Source of the DNA: Flavobacterium okayamense
Lineage (GTDB): Bacteria > Bacteroidota > Bacteroidia > Flavobacteriales > Flavobacteriaceae
Direction of reading: 5' to 3'
Length of the DNA: 64,000 nt
NCBI RefSeq assembly: GCF_019702945.1
Contig: NZ_AP024749.1
Location: forward strand, 1,054,001-1,118,000
Shown: positions 34,976-45,600 of the stretch, in pieces
Position numbering within the stretch: the stretch's first letter is position 1
Layout: the number at the start of each line of letters is the position of its first letter
Notes under the pieces: model-generated
Seen by the model: only the letters and a program-made list of their open reading frames with translations
The model's database searches: none
What the model was told of the DNA's origin: nothing
Program-made: the position numbers and the translations under genes

Positions 34976-34978
34976 CAA

Positions 34979-35009
34979 AAAAATCCGCTCAACGAGCGGA
35001 TTTTTTTTT
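34979..35009 (+). terminator. Terminator after tRNA-Gln
   Basis: AATCCGCTC-AAC-GAGCGGATT followed by a long T-run. It also fits the end of the convergent universal stress gene. Confidence 0.9.
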
Positions 35010-35020
35010 AATATGTCAAG

Positions 35021-35845
35021 TTATATTTTAAAAGTTATAACTGGTCGCTTGGCATGGTTAACTAAATCTTCACTGATACTTCCATTAAAGAAATGAGAAA
35101 GACCTTTTCTTCCGTGTGTACTCATTCCTATTAAATCAGCATTTATGCTTTTAGCAAAATGTAAAATTCCTTTTTCTACATTAATGTCGTTATAGATGTG
35201 AGTTGAGAAGTTTTTAAACTCAAAGCTAGACATAAATTCATCCATAGTTTTTTGAGCTACTCTTGTTGACTTAAAGTTATTAGGAGTATTGATATTTACT
35301 AAATGAACATGAGAGTTAAATTTATTAGCAAAGTTTATCACTTTTTCAAAAGGCTTTTTAATTTCATCTGAAAAATCAGAAGCAAAAACAAAGTGATCAG
35401 CTGAGAAGCTTTCGTCTTCATGTTTGATTACTAAAACAGGAACATTTGAATTTCTTACAACTTTCTCAGTGTTGGAGCCTATAAACATTTCTTGGAAGCC
35501 GCTTGCTCCATGAGATCCCATAACTATTAAGTCTACATTGTGAGCTTCTCCGTTTTTAATGATTCCATCAAAAGCCATTTCAAATTGAATGATTTTAGAA
35601 ACATTTATACCGTCTAGGTAAGATGCATTCATCATATCATCTAATTTTTGAACAGCTGCATTTTTGAAGAAAATCAATTCTGGCATGTCATGCGAAGATG
35701 ATAAAGCATCGTTTCCAGAAGTTGGAAGTTCAAGCATATGTAATAGAAAAATCTCTCCGTTATTTTTTTTTGCAATTTGTGCTGCAACTTTTAAAGCGTA
35801 CTCAGAGTGTTTAGAAAAATCGGTTGGTACTAAAATTCGTTTCAT
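35021..35845 (-). CDS. Universal stress protein, tandem UspA domains
   Basis: A 274-residue cytosolic protein with two UspA folds. The first has ILVPTDFSKHSEYALKVA and the ATP-binding-type GSHGASGFQEMFIGSNTEKV near residue 110. The second ends GMSTHGRKGLSHFFNGSISEDLV. It is a stand-alone stress gene; ligand binding is likely but the pathway is unknown. Confidence 0.92.
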   Translation of the reverse strand: MKRILVPTDFSKHSEYALKVAAQIAKKNNGEIFLLHMLELPTSGNDALSSSHDMPELIFFKNAAVQKLDDMMNASYLDGINVSKIIQFEMAFDGIIKNGEAHNVDLIVMGSHGASGFQEMFIGSNTEKVVRNSNVPVLVIKHEDESFSADHFVFASDFSDEIKKPFEKVINFANKFNSHVHLVNINTPNNFKSTRVAQKTMDEFMSSFEFKNFSTHIYNDINVEKGILHFAKSINADLIGMSTHGRKGLSHFFNGSISEDLVNHAKRPVITFKI

Positions 35846-35941
35846 AAAATTATTTTAAGGTTTTGGTAGTAAAATTTTTACACTATAAAGTTAGTGATTA
35901 ATTAACAAACCTACAATTTTTTTAAATTAAAAAAAAATAAT

Positions 35942-35949
35942 TATATTTG
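35942..35949 (+). promoter_or_regulatory. Promoter -7 box of rimP-nusA-infB
   Basis: TATATTTG matches TAnnTTTG and lies 63 bases before the rimP ATG. No TTTG box is seen upstream. Confidence 0.55.
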
Positions 35950-35978
35950 CGCTGTAATTATTTAAATCAGAAAATAAT

Positions 35979-36005
35979 GAGGCACGCAGAGCGTGCCTCT
36001 TTTTA
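35979..36005 (+). terminator. Terminator-like hairpin inside the rimP-nusA leader
   Basis: A perfect 9-bp stem GAGGCACGC-AGA-GCGTGCCTC followed by TCTTTTTA. It lies between the -7 box (35942) and the rimP start (36012), so it falls inside the leader of the operon that encodes NusA. This fits transcription attenuation or a short leader RNA. Confidence 0.7.
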
Positions 36006-36011
36006 TACAAA

Positions 36012-36479
36012 ATGAATTTTAAAGGAAGAGTTGAAGAGTTATTAAATGAGGCATTGAATGTGCGTTCTGATTTGTTTTTAATTGAATTAAAAATATCGGA
36101 TGATCGTAAAATTTTAGTAACTTTAGATGGTGATAATGGAGTAAATTTGCAAGATTGTATTGATGTTAGTCGAGCAATAGAGCATAATTTAGATAGAGAA
36201 GAGTTTGATTTTGCATTAGAAGTAGCTTCTGCTGGAGCTTACAGTCCAATGACTTTGCCAAGGCAGTATAAAAAAAACATTGGTAGAAAAGTAAAAGTGA
36301 AAACTATTTCTGGGAATGTAATTGAGGCTGATATTACTGAAGCTAGTGAAGAAAATATTACGCTTGAGTGGAAAGCTAGAGAGCCTAAAAAAATAGGAAA
36401 AGGTAAAGAAACTGTAGAAAAGAAAGTTGTATTGCCTTTTGAAGAAATAAAAGAAGCAACAGTTATTATATCGTTTTAA
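36012..36479 (+). CDS. rimP: Ribosome maturation factor RimP
   Basis: A 155-residue protein needed for 30S subunit maturation. The family block [22 protein letters not shown] is followed by [14 protein letters not shown], which is close to the usual LEVSSPG(L/V)DRPL. The C-terminal SH3-like domain starts around residue 90. It is the first gene of rimP-nusA-infB, 19 bases before nusA. Confidence 0.93.
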   Translation: MNFKGRVEELLNEALNVRSDLFLIELKISDDRKILVTLDGDNGVNLQDCIDVSRAIEHNLDREEFDFALEVASAGAYSPMTLPRQYKKNIGRKVKVKTISGNVIEADITEASEENITLEWKAREPKKIGKGKETVEKKVVLPFEEIKEATVIISF

Positions 36480-36498
36480 ATACAAATAAAAGAGTAAC

Positions 36499-37737
36499 AT
36501 GGAGAATATTGCGTTAATTGATTCGTTTTCAGAGTTTAAAGATGATAAACTTATAGATAGAGTTACCTTAATGGCGATTTTAGAAGATGTATTTCGCAAT
36601 GCATTAAAAAAGAAATATGGTTCTGATGATAATTTCGATATCATTATAAATCCTGATAAAGGAGATATGGAAATTTGGAGAAATAGAACGGTAGTAGAAG
36701 ATGGTGAGGTAGAAGATGATAATTCTGAAATTTCATTGTCAGATGCAAGAAAAATTGAGCCAGATTTTGAGGTAGGTGAAGAAGTTTCTGAAGAGGTGAA
36801 ATTAATTCAATTAGGTCGTCGTGCAATTTTAGCATTGAGACAAAATTTAATTTCTAAAATTCATGAGCACGATAATACAAATCTTTACAAACAATTTAAA
36901 GATTTAATTGGTGATATTTACACTGCAGAAGTACATCATGTTCGTCCTAAAATGGTTGTTTTAATGGATGATGATGGAAATGAAATTATTTTGCCTAAAG
37001 AAAAACAAATTCCAAATGATTATTTCAAAAAAGGGGAAAATGTTAGAGGTATCATCGAAAGTGTAGAGTTAAAAGGAAATAAGCCTCAAATTATTATGTC
37101 AAGAACTTCGCCTGATTTCTTGGAAAAATTATTTGAACAAGAAATACCAGAGGTTTTCGACGGATTAATCAATATTAAAAAAGTGGCGCGTATTCCTGGT
37201 GAAAAAGCTAAAGTTGCAGTAGATTCTTATGATGACAGAATTGATCCAGTTGGAGCTTGTGTAGGAATGAAAGGTTCACGTATTCATGGAATTGTTCGTG
37301 AATTAAACAATGAAAATATTGACGTGATTAACTTTACAAACAATGCTCAATTATATATTACTAGGGCTTTAAGTCCTGCTAAAGTTTCTTCTGTTAAGAT
37401 TGACGAAGAAACTAAGAAGGCTGAAGTTTTCTTAAAAATCGAAGAAGTTTCAAAAGCAATTGGTCGTGGAGGTCATAACATTCGTCTAGCAAGCATGCTT
37501 ACAGGTTACGAATTAGATGTGATTCGTGAAGGTGTTGAAGAAATCGACGATGTTGAATTAAGAGAGTTTTCGGATGAAATCGAAGAATGGGTAATTCAAG
37601 AATTTGAAAAAATTGGTTTAGACACTGCAAGGAGTGTGTTAGATCAAGATGTTGAAGATTTAGTTAGAAGAACTGATTTAGAAGAAGAAACTATTTTAGA
37701 TGTTGTTCGCATCTTAAAAGAGGAATTAGAAGACTAA
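36499..37737 (+). CDS. nusA: Transcription termination/antitermination factor NusA
   Basis: A 412-residue protein with an N-terminal RNA-polymerase-binding domain, an S1 domain around residues 135-200, and KH domains holding VGACVGMKGSRIHGIVRELN and IGRGGHNIRLASML. The short form without C-terminal acidic repeats is normal outside proteobacteria. NusA stabilises pause and terminator hairpins, relevant to the hairpin in its own operon leader. Confidence 0.97.
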   Translation: MENIALIDSFSEFKDDKLIDRVTLMAILEDVFRNALKKKYGSDDNFDIIINPDKGDMEIWRNRTVVEDGEVEDDNSEISLSDARKIEPDFEVGEEVSEEVKLIQLGRRAILALRQNLISKIHEHDNTNLYKQFKDLIGDIYTAEVHHVRPKMVVLMDDDGNEIILPKEKQIPNDYFKKGENVRGIIESVELKGNKPQIIMSRTSPDFLEKLFEQEIPEVFDGLINIKKVARIPGEKAKVAVDSYDDRIDPVGACVGMKGSRIHGIVRELNNENIDVINFTNNAQLYITRALSPAKVSSVKIDEETKKAEVFLKIEEVSKAIGRGGHNIRLASMLTGYELDVIREGVEEIDDVELREFSDEIEEWVIQEFEKIGLDTARSVLDQDVEDLVRRTDLEEETILDVVRILKEELED

Positions 37738-37793
37738 TTTTATTAGTCTAAACAACACAACACACGCATAAATATAGAATTTAAATACATTAT

Positions 37794-40583
37794 ATGTCTG
37801 AAAAGAGAGTAATAAGAATCAACAAAGTTTTAAGGGAATTAAATATTTCTCTAGATAGAGCCGTGGACTTTTTGAAAGAAAAAGGGCATGAAATTGAGTC
37901 GAGTCCAAACGCTAAAATTTCTGATGAGGAATACGTTGTCTTATGCAATCAATTTTCTGCTGATAAAGGAAAAAAAGAAGCTTCTTTAGAAGTAAGTGAA
38001 GAGAAGAAGAAGGAAAAAGAAGCATTAAAACGTGAACTTGAAAAAGAGCAAGAATTGAAACGTCTTCAAGAAGAAAAATTAAGACGCGAACAAGAAGTAA
38101 TAAAAGCGAAAGCTAATATTATAGCTCCAAAAGCCGTTGGGAAAATTGATTTGAATCCTGAAAAAGCGGAAGAAAGTAAAAAAGCAGAAGAAAAACCTGC
38201 AACTGAAGTTGTTGCTGAAAGACCTGAAGTTGTTGAACCTTCTACTCCTAAGGCAGATGTTCCTGAAGAAAAACCTACAAAAGAGGTTAAAAAGGAACAA
38301 GTAGTAAAATCTCAAGATAAAGAGAGTGTTGAGGAGGGTGGAGAACCTGAAAAAATTACTACGCAATATCAAAAGCTTTCTGGAGCTACTTTTACAGGTC
38401 AAAAAATTGATTTATCCCAATTCGAAAAGTCTAAAAAGAAAAAAGACGATAAGAAAGATAATAAAAAACCGGGGCAAGGAAATCAAAACCAACAAGGTGG
38501 TGCTAAGAAAGATGGTGATAATAAAAAGAAACGTCAAAGAATAACAAAACCTGTTCAAGGTCAAGGTGGTGGAGCAAACCAAGGAGGTAATAACAGATCT
38601 CAAGGTCCAGGCGCTAAAAAAGACTTTGTGAAGAAAGATTTCGGAAAAGGTAAAAGACCAGTTATTCAAAAGGTTGAGCCTACAGAAGAAGAAGTTAAAA
38701 ACCAAATTAAGGAAACTTTAGAGCGCTTACAAGGTAAAGGAAGTAAGTCTAAAGCTGCAAAATATCGTAGAGATAAAAGAGAATCTCACCGTCAAAGAAT
38801 TGATGAAGAACAACAACAACAAGATTTAGAAAGCAAAATCTTAAAAGTGACAGAGTTTGTTACTGTTGGTGAAATCGCAACAATGATGGATGTGCCTATT
38901 ACTAAAGTTATCGGTACATGTATGTCTCTTGGGATTATGGTAACAATGAATCAGCGTTTAGATGCAGAAACTTTATCAATTGTAGCTGATGAATTTGGTT
39001 ATGAAGTAGAATTTATTTCAACAGATATTGAAGAAGCAGCTGAAGAAGTTCTAGATGCGCCAGAAGATTTACAAGAAAGAGCACCTATTGTTACGGTAAT
39101 GGGTCACGTAGATCACGGTAAAACATCATTCCTAGATTACGTTCGTGATACAAATGTTATCGCAGGTGAGTCAGGAGGAATTACACAGCATATTGGGGCT
39201 TATTCAGTGGAGTTAGAAAGCGGACAAAGAATAGCATTCTTAGATACACCTGGTCACGAGGCCTTTACGGCGATGCGTGCTCGTGGTGCACAAGTTACCG
39301 ATATAGCAATTATTGTAATCGCTGCCGATGACGATATTATGCCGCAAACAAAAGAGGCTATCAGTCACGCTCAAGCCGCTGGTGTTCCAATGATTTTTGC
39401 AATAAATAAGGTTGATAAGCCTACAGCTAATCCTGATAAAATTAAAGAGAAACTTGCTGCAATGAACTTGTTAGTTGAAGAATGGGGAGGTAAATATCAA
39501 TCTCATGATGTTTCAGCAAAAACGGGTCTTGGGGTTAAAGAGCTTTTAGAGAAAGTTTTATTAGAAGCTGAATTATTAGAACTTAAAGCTAATCCAGCTC
39601 GTTTAGCACAAGGTACTGTTGTTGAAGCTCAATTAGATAAAGGACGTGGATACGTAGCAACAATTTTAGTTCAAAACGGAACATTAAGAATTGGTGATTA
39701 TGTATTGGCGGGTAAAAATCATGGTAAAATTAAGGCGATGTTCGATGAGCGTGGTCATAATATAGAAGAAGCAGGTCCGTCAACTCCGGTATCTGTATTA
39801 GGTTTAGATGGTGCACCTACAGCAGGTGATAAGTTTAATGTATATGAAGACGAAAGAGAAGCAAAACAAATTGCTGCAAAACGTACTCAATTAATGAGAG
39901 AGCAATCGGTTCGTACACAAAAACACATTACACTTGCAGAGATTGGTCGTCGTATTGCTTTAGGAGATTTCAAAGAGTTAAATATTATCTTAAAAGGAGA
40001 TGTGGATGGTTCTGTTGAGGCATTATCAGATTCATTCTCTAAACTATCTACTGAAGAAATTCAAATTAATATCATTCACAAAGGTGTTGGGGCGATTACA
40101 GAATCTGATGTGTTATTAGCATCTGCTTCAGATGCAATTATAATCGGATTTAACGTTCGTCCTCAAGGAAGTGCAAAACAATTAGCGGAGAAAGAAGAAA
40201 TCGATATCCGTAACTATTCAATCATCTATGATGCAATTGATGATGTTAAAGACGCGATGGAAGGAATGTTGTCTCCAGTGATGAAAGAAGAGATTACAGG
40301 TTCTGCTGAAATTAGAGAAATCTTCAAAATTTCTAAAGTTGGAAGTATTGCAGGATGTATGGTGACAGATGGTAAAATCTTCCGTAATTCTAAGATTCGT
40401 TTAATCCGTGAAGGAGTTGTTATTTACACAGGTGAATTAGCTGCTTTAAAACGTTTTAAAGACGATGTTAAAGAGGTTTCAAAAGGATATGATTGTGGTA
40501 TGCAAATTAAAAACTACAATGATATTAAAGAATACGATACAATTGAAGCGTTCCAAGAAGTGGAAGTTAAAAAGAAACTTTAA
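37794..40583 (+). CDS. infB: Translation initiation factor IF-2
   Basis: A 929-residue GTPase placing initiator tRNA on the ribosome. A long lysine/glutamate- and glycine/glutamine-rich N-terminal region (to about residue 330) precedes the G domain, which has [17 protein letters not shown] and NKVD. Domains II to IV follow, with [10 protein letters not shown] and the C-terminal [13 protein letters not shown]. It is the third gene of the operon and ends at a strong terminator. Confidence 0.98.
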   Translation: MSEKRVIRINKVLRELNISLDRAVDFLKEKGHEIESSPNAKISDEEYVVLCNQFSADKGKKEASLEVSEEKKKEKEALKRELEKEQELKRLQEEKLRREQEVIKAKANIIAPKAVGKIDLNPEKAEESKKAEEKPATEVVAERPEVVEPSTPKADVPEEKPTKEVKKEQVVKSQDKESVEEGGEPEKITTQYQKLSGATFTGQKIDLSQFEKSKKKKDDKKDNKKPGQGNQNQQGGAKKDGDNKKKRQRITKPVQGQGGGANQGGNNRSQGPGAKKDFVKKDFGKGKRPVIQKVEPTEEEVKNQIKETLERLQGKGSKSKAAKYRRDKRESHRQRIDEEQQQQDLESKILKVTEFVTVGEIATMMDVPITKVIGTCMSLGIMVTMNQRLDAETLSIVADEFGYEVEFISTDIEEAAEEVLDAPEDLQERAPIVTVMGHVDHGKTSFLDYVRDTNVIAGESGGITQHIGAYSVELESGQRIAFLDTPGHEAFTAMRARGAQVTDIAIIVIAADDDIMPQTKEAISHAQAAGVPMIFAINKVDKPTANPDKIKEKLAAMNLLVEEWGGKYQSHDVSAKTGLGVKELLEKVLLEAELLELKANPARLAQGTVVEAQLDKGRGYVATILVQNGTLRIGDYVLAGKNHGKIKAMFDERGHNIEEAGPSTPVSVLGLDGAPTAGDKFNVYEDEREAKQIAAKRTQLMREQSVRTQKHITLAEIGRRIALGDFKELNIILKGDVDGSVEALSDSFSKLSTEEIQINIIHKGVGAITESDVLLASASDAIIIGFNVRPQGSAKQLAEKEEIDIRNYSIIYDAIDDVKDAMEGMLSPVMKEEITGSAEIREIFKISKVGSIAGCMVTDGKIFRNSKIRLIREGVVIYTGELAALKRFKDDVKEVSKGYDCGMQIKNYNDIKEYDTIEAFQEVEVKKKL

Positions 40584-40600
40584 TATAAGTTTATATATAA

Positions 40601-40627
40601 AAAAGCCCAACATTTGTTGGGCTTTTT
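40601..40627. terminator. Terminator between infB and the SPOR protein
   Basis: AAAAGCCCAACA-TT-TGTTGGGCTTTT with T-runs in both directions, serving two convergent genes. Confidence 0.9.
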
Positions 40628-40629
40628 TA

Positions 40630-41013
40630 TTATGGTTTTATAAGTAAAGATGCAGGAAATTTGTCTTTAATTTTTTCTAACGCGCCTTCTGCATGCAATC
40701 TAGATTTGAATGGACCAACATATACTTTGTAAACTGGACTTGAGTAAAAAATTGTGCCATCGTACTCTTTAAATTCTTTTCTAAAGTCAGATAGTTTTTG
40801 TCTGCATTCCGAACTAGTTCCGTTATAAATTTGAATTTTATAGCCTTCATTTAGAGCAATTGAATTGGCTATTTTTTGCTTTTCTTTTAACAATTCTTCA
40901 AATTTTGGATTCTGTTCAACAGTAGTTTTTCCTTCTTGGCCAAAAAAAGTTTGGCTTCCAAAAAGAGCAAAAAATAAACTTAAAAATCCTAATCTATTTT
41001 GTAATTTTCTCAT
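40630..41013 (-). CDS. SPOR domain periplasmic protein
   Basis: A 127-residue secreted protein. A signal peptide (LGFLSLFFALFGSQTFFGQ, cut near residue 25) is followed by a C-terminal SPOR domain: YKIQIYNGTSSECRQKLSDFRKEF, and VYKVYVGPFKSRLHAEGALEKIK. SPOR domains bind denuded peptidoglycan strands at division sites. It stands alone, divergent from the actA promoter. Confidence 0.87.
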   Translation of the reverse strand: MRKLQNRLGFLSLFFALFGSQTFFGQEGKTTVEQNPKFEELLKEKQKIANSIALNEGYKIQIYNGTSSECRQKLSDFRKEFKEYDGTIFYSSPVYKVYVGPFKSRLHAEGALEKIKDKFPASLLIKP

Positions 41014-41114
41014 TTTGAATATTTATTTAAACAAAAATACAATTATTTATAACACTAATATTTCTTCCAATTATTTAGAATAAATATAAATTACATTTTA
41101 AGATAAAATTAAGG

Positions 41115-41145
41115 TTTTGATAATAGTTCTAATATCGTATTTTTG
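41115..41145 (+). promoter_or_regulatory. Promoter of the actA-coxA cluster
   Basis: TTTTG (41115-41119), 18 bases, TATTTTTG (41138-41145), leaving a leader of about 80 bases before actA. It is the only clear promoter seen upstream of the 11-kb respiratory cluster. Confidence 0.65.
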
Positions 41146-41232
41146 TCGGAGTTTAAATCAAAGTGTTTTAGTTTTTATGTTTGAATTAATAGCTAAAACC
41201 ATACCAAAAAGACACGTTAACCATAAATTAAT

Positions 41233-42498
41233 ATGAAAAAGGTGGGTAACCATAAATCGTTTTTAAAGATTTTCTTCAGTTTAGCGCTTTCGCTATCTTT
41301 TTCTTTATCAATTTTCGCTCAAGATCCTGCTAAAGGCAAAGAGTTGTTCAATGCTAATTGTGCGGCATGTCACAAGTTAGATAAAAAAATGACTGGTCCT
41401 GCACTACGTGGTGTTGCAGATAAGTATGATAAAGAATGGTTGTATAAGTGGATTAAAAACAGTGGAGAGTTAGTTAAGTCTGGCGACGCTCAGGCGGTTA
41501 AGATTTTTGAGGAATATGCTGGAGTTGCAATGACTGCTTTCCCTCAATTGTCTAATGAAGATATCGATAATATCTTAGCTTATACTTCAGAGCCAGCTCC
41601 TTCTAAACCTGATGAGGTTGTAATAGGTGCTCCTCCGGTAAATGAAGATCCAGGCTTGTCAAATAATGTTATTTTAGGAGCTTTGTCATTGGTTTTAGTG
41701 ATGTTGATTGTTATGTTGTTCTTGGTGAACAATGTATTAACTAAAATTGCTAAAGCTAACGGATTAGAAGTTGAAGCGAAAGAAAAATCATTACCAATCT
41801 GGAAAGCGTTTGCTAAAAATCAATTCTTAGTATTGGTTTCTGTAATCATGTTCTTGTTGTTTGCTGCTTACTTTGCTTATGGTTATTTAATGCAAGTAGG
41901 TGTGGATCAGGGGTATGAGCCAGTTCAGCCAATTCATTATTCTCACAGAATTCACGCAGGAGATAATGGTATTGATTGTAAATATTGTCACTCTGCTGCA
42001 AGAGTAAGTAAGCATTCGAATATCCCTTCATTAAATGTTTGTATGAATTGTCATAAAAATATTTCTGAAGTTGCTGAGTCTACTTTAAAAGAAGGTCAAG
42101 AATATGGTGTTGATTATAATGCAGAGATTCAAAAATTATATACAGCTGTAGGTTGGGATGCGACTAAACAAGCATATACTGGTAAAACTGAACCTGTAAA
42201 ATGGGTTAGAATTCACAACTTACCTGATTTTGTGTATTTTAATCACTCACAACACGTTACTGTTGCTGGTGTAGAATGTCAAAAATGTCACGGACCAGTT
42301 GAAGAGATGGAAATCATGAAACAGTTCTCACCTCTTACAATGGGATGGTGTATTGACTGTCACAGAGAAACTAATGTAAAAGTACAAGATAACGAGTACT
42401 ATAAAAAAATTCACGAAGAACTTTCTAAGAAATATGGTGTAGATCAGTTAACTGCTGCACAAATGGGAGGTTTAGAATGTGGTAAGTGCCACTATTAA
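41233..42498 (+). CDS. actA: Alternative complex III subunit ActA, six-heme cytochrome c
   Basis: A 421-residue cytochrome of alternative complex III, which oxidises menaquinol in place of bc1. Residues 1-30 are a signal peptide. A class I cytochrome c domain with CAACH at residue 43 comes first, then two membrane segments (about 145-167 and 198-217). A five-heme part has CxxCH at 249, 270, 349, 373 and 416. The six heme sites and internal membrane helices suggest an extra mono-heme domain fused to the classic pentaheme ActA. It is the first gene of actABCDEF-coxBA. Confidence 0.93.
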   Translation: MKKVGNHKSFLKIFFSLALSLSFSLSIFAQDPAKGKELFNANCAACHKLDKKMTGPALRGVADKYDKEWLYKWIKNSGELVKSGDAQAVKIFEEYAGVAMTAFPQLSNEDIDNILAYTSEPAPSKPDEVVIGAPPVNEDPGLSNNVILGALSLVLVMLIVMLFLVNNVLTKIAKANGLEVEAKEKSLPIWKAFAKNQFLVLVSVIMFLLFAAYFAYGYLMQVGVDQGYEPVQPIHYSHRIHAGDNGIDCKYCHSAARVSKHSNIPSLNVCMNCHKNISEVAESTLKEGQEYGVDYNAEIQKLYTAVGWDATKQAYTGKTEPVKWVRIHNLPDFVYFNHSQHVTVAGVECQKCHGPVEEMEIMKQFSPLTMGWCIDCHRETNVKVQDNEYYKKIHEELSKKYGVDQLTAAQMGGLECGKCHY

Positions 42499-42533
42499 TA
42501 AAATAATTTTAGAAGCTAATATCAAGATACAAT

Positions 42534-45500
42534 ATGGCATCAAACAAAAAATACTGGAAAAGTGTTGAGGAGCTAAACGAAAATAGCTCTATTGTTGAGA
42601 CGCTAAGAAACAATGAGTTTGTGGAAGAAATTCCTGTAAATGACTTCTTAGGTAATGATGAAACATTATCAAATTCGTCAACAACTCGTCGTGACTTCTT
42701 AAAATATGTTGGATTTAGTACTGCTGCTGCATCGTTAGCGGCGTGTGAAGGTCCAGTTGTAAAATCAATTCCTTATGTAGTTCAGCCGGAAGAAATTATT
42801 CCTGGTGTTGCAGATTATTATGCTACAACGATTGCTGATGGTTTTGATTTTGCTAACATTTTAATTAAAACAAGAGAAGGTCGTCCAATCAAAGTTGAAA
42901 ATAACAATTTAGAAGGTGCAATTACTGGAGCTAATGCTAGAGTACATGCTTCTGTTCTTTCTCTTTATGATAATTTACGCTTAAAACAACCTAAGATAGC
43001 TGGTAAAGATGCAACTTGGGCTGAAGTTAATACAAAAGTTAAAGCGAGTTTACAAGACGCTGCTTCAAAAGGTGGAAATGTTGTTTTATTAACAGGAACA
43101 ATGGCTAGTCCATCTACTGATGCTTTAATTTCTGAATTAAAATCTAAATATCCAACAGTAAAGCATGTTGTTTATGATGCAATTTCAGAAAGTAATGCGT
43201 TAGATGCTTTTGAAGCTGTTTACGGTGAAAGAGCTTTGTCTGGATATGATTTTTCTCAAGCTGATGTTATTGTGTCTGTTGGTGCTGATTTCTTAGGAGA
43301 TTGGCAAGGTGGTGGATATGATGCGGGTTATGCTAAAGGACGTATTCCTAAAAATGGTAAAATGTCTAAGCATTTCCAATTTGAAGCTAATATGTCTTTG
43401 GCTGGAGCTAACGCTGATAAAAGAGTGCCTTTGACGGTTGCTCAACAAAAGCAAGCTCTTGCTGATTTATATAATGCAATTGTTGGAGGTTCTACTCCGA
43501 AAAATGCTGAAGTTGCAAAAGCGGCTAAACAATTAAAATCTGCAGGTAATAAAGGTGTTGTTGTAACAGGTTTAGATGATTTTGATGCTCAATTAGTTGC
43601 AATCGGAATTAATCAAGCGTTACAATCTGCTGCATTCAATCCTAATGGTGCTAAATTAACACGTAAGGGTGATGCAAAAGCAGTTGCTCAATTAGTCGCT
43701 GATATGAAAGCTGGTTCGGTTCATACATTAATTATGAATGGAGTTAATCCAGTTTACACTTTACCAAATTCAAAAGATTTTGCTGAAGGATTGAAAAAAG
43801 TAAAACTTTCTGTTGCTTTCTCAATGAAAGAAGATGAAACGGCAAGTTTAACTTCAATAGCTGCAGCAGCGCCTCATTATTTAGAGTCTTGGGGTGATGT
43901 TTCACTACAAAGAGGTCATTACAGTGTAATGCAACCTACAATCCGTCCTTTATTTGATACTAAACAATTCCAAGATGCATTATTGTCTTGGACAGATAAT
44001 AGTTCAGAATATTTTGATTACTTAAAGAATTTTGCTTCAACTAAATTGGTTGGTAAGTCTTGGAATCAAGCTGTTCATGATGGTTTTGCTTCAACTGATA
44101 CTTTTGCTTTAAACGCAAATCCAGTTGATCTAAGCTCTTCTGTTTCTAAGTTAGCTAATGCTAAATCAAATGGTTTAGAGTTAGTATTATATTCTAAAAC
44201 AGGAATGGGTGACGGGCAACAAGCAAATAATCCATGGTTGCAAGAGTTTCCAGATCCAATTACAAGAGTTTCTTGGGACAACTACGTAACGGTTTCTAAG
44301 AAAGATGCAGAAAAACTTGGATTAGAAAACTGGAATGTTGCTAATGGTGGTTTAAATGGTAGTTATGCAACTTTAAAAGTTGGTAAAGCTACTTTAAACA
44401 ATGTACCAGTAGTAATTCAGCCAGGTCAAGCCGTTGGAACTGTTGGTCTTGCTTTTGGTTATGGTAAGAAAGCAGCTATGAAGCAAGAAATGCAGGTTGG
44501 TGTTAATGCTTATGCATTATACAATGATTTAAATGCAAACCAATCAGTTGCTATTTCAAATGAAGAGGGTGAGCATGAGTTTGCTTGCGTACAATTACAA
44601 AAAACTTTAATGGGTCGTGGTGATATCATCAAAGAAACGACTCTTGAAATATTTAACACTAAAGATGCTAAAGAATGGAATCCAATTCCTGTAGTATCAC
44701 TTGATCATAAAGAAACTCCTGCTACTGAAGTAGATTTATGGGATTCTTTTGATAGAAGTGTTGCCCACCACTTTAATTTATCAATTGACTTAAACGCTTG
44801 TACAGGATGTGGGGCATGTGTTATCGCATGTCATGCAGAAAACAACGTCCCAGTTGTAGGTAAATCTGAAGTGAGAAGAAGTCGTGATATGCATTGGTTA
44901 CGTATCGATAGATATTATTCTTCTCAAGACACTTTTGGTGGTGATGTTGAATTGAAAGATAGTACATCTGGTTTAATGAATTCTAGAGAGACATTCATTG
45001 GAATGGAAGATCCAAATGAAAATCCTCAAGTTGCATTCCAACCAGTTATGTGTCAGCACTGTAACCACGCTCCTTGTGAAACTGTTTGCCCGGTTGCGGC
45101 AACTTCACATGGTAGAGAAGGTCAAAACCACATGGCTTATAACCGTTGTGTTGGTACTCGTTACTGTGCAAACAACTGTCCATACAAAGTACGTCGTTTC
45201 AACTGGTTCTTATACAATAAGAATAGTGAGTTTGATTATCATATGAATGATGATTTAGGTCGTATGGTATTAAATCCAGATGTGAATGTACGTTCTCGTG
45301 GTGTAATGGAGAAATGTTCAATGTGTATCCAAATGACGCAAGCTACTAAGCTAAAAGCTAAACGTGAAGGAAGAGCTGTTAAAGATGGTGAATTCCAAAC
45401 TGCATGTTCTGCTGCATGTACTAGTGGTGCAATGATTTTTGGAGATGTAAATGATAAAGAAAGTAAAGTTGCTGAATTAGCAGACTCTGAAAGAATGTAT

Positions 45501-45569
45501 CATTTATTAGAGCACATTGGTACAAAACCTAATGTATTCTATCACGTTAAAGTTAGAAACGAAAAATAA
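42534..45569 (+). CDS. actB: Alternative complex III subunit ActB, iron-sulfur protein
   Basis: A 1011-residue periplasmic subunit. A twin-arginine signal, TRRDFLKYVGFSTAAASLAAC (residues ~52-72), carries a possible lipid-anchor cysteine. A long molybdopterin-oxidoreductase-like domain, expected to lack cofactor in this family, is followed from about residue 755 by a ferredoxin-like domain. Its cysteine clusters are CTGCGACVIAC, CQHCNHAPCETVC, CVGTRYCANNC and CSMC...CSAAC. These should hold the Fe-S wire that takes electrons from quinol towards the hemes of ActA and ActE. Confidence 0.96.
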   Translation: MASNKKYWKSVEELNENSSIVETLRNNEFVEEIPVNDFLGNDETLSNSSTTRRDFLKYVGFSTAAASLAACEGPVVKSIPYVVQPEEIIPGVADYYATTIADGFDFANILIKTREGRPIKVENNNLEGAITGANARVHASVLSLYDNLRLKQPKIAGKDATWAEVNTKVKASLQDAASKGGNVVLLTGTMASPSTDALISELKSKYPTVKHVVYDAISESNALDAFEAVYGERALSGYDFSQADVIVSVGADFLGDWQGGGYDAGYAKGRIPKNGKMSKHFQFEANMSLAGANADKRVPLTVAQQKQALADLYNAIVGGSTPKNAEVAKAAKQLKSAGNKGVVVTGLDDFDAQLVAIGINQALQSAAFNPNGAKLTRKGDAKAVAQLVADMKAGSVHTLIMNGVNPVYTLPNSKDFAEGLKKVKLSVAFSMKEDETASLTSIAAAAPHYLESWGDVSLQRGHYSVMQPTIRPLFDTKQFQDALLSWTDNSSEYFDYLKNFASTKLVGKSWNQAVHDGFASTDTFALNANPVDLSSSVSKLANAKSNGLELVLYSKTGMGDGQQANNPWLQEFPDPITRVSWDNYVTVSKKDAEKLGLENWNVANGGLNGSYATLKVGKATLNNVPVVIQPGQAVGTVGLAFGYGKKAAMKQEMQVGVNAYALYNDLNANQSVAISNEEGEHEFACVQLQKTLMGRGDIIKETTLEIFNTKDAKEWNPIPVVSLDHKETPATEVDLWDSFDRSVAHHFNLSIDLNACTGCGACVIACHAENNVPVVGKSEVRRSRDMHWLRIDRYYSSQDTFGGDVELKDSTSGLMNSRETFIGMEDPNENPQVAFQPVMCQHCNHAPCETVCPVAATSHGREGQNHMAYNRCVGTRYCANNCPYKVRRFNWFLYNKNSEFDYHMNDDLGRMVLNPDVNVRSRGVMEKCSMCIQMTQATKLKAKREGRAVKDGEFQTACSAACTSGAMIFGDVNDKESKVAELADSERMYHLLEHIGTKPNVFYHVKVRNEK

Positions 45570-45600
45570 TTATTAATTAACAGAAACAATATAAAGGATT

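Noticed and set aside
34786..34992. Minus-strand open frame of 68 codons
   Set aside because: It runs across the tRNA-Gln gene and its promoter; the RNA gene fully explains the sequence.
38079..38705. Phenylalanine-rich minus-strand frames
   Set aside because: They are shadows of the lysine/glutamate-rich N-terminal region of IF-2.
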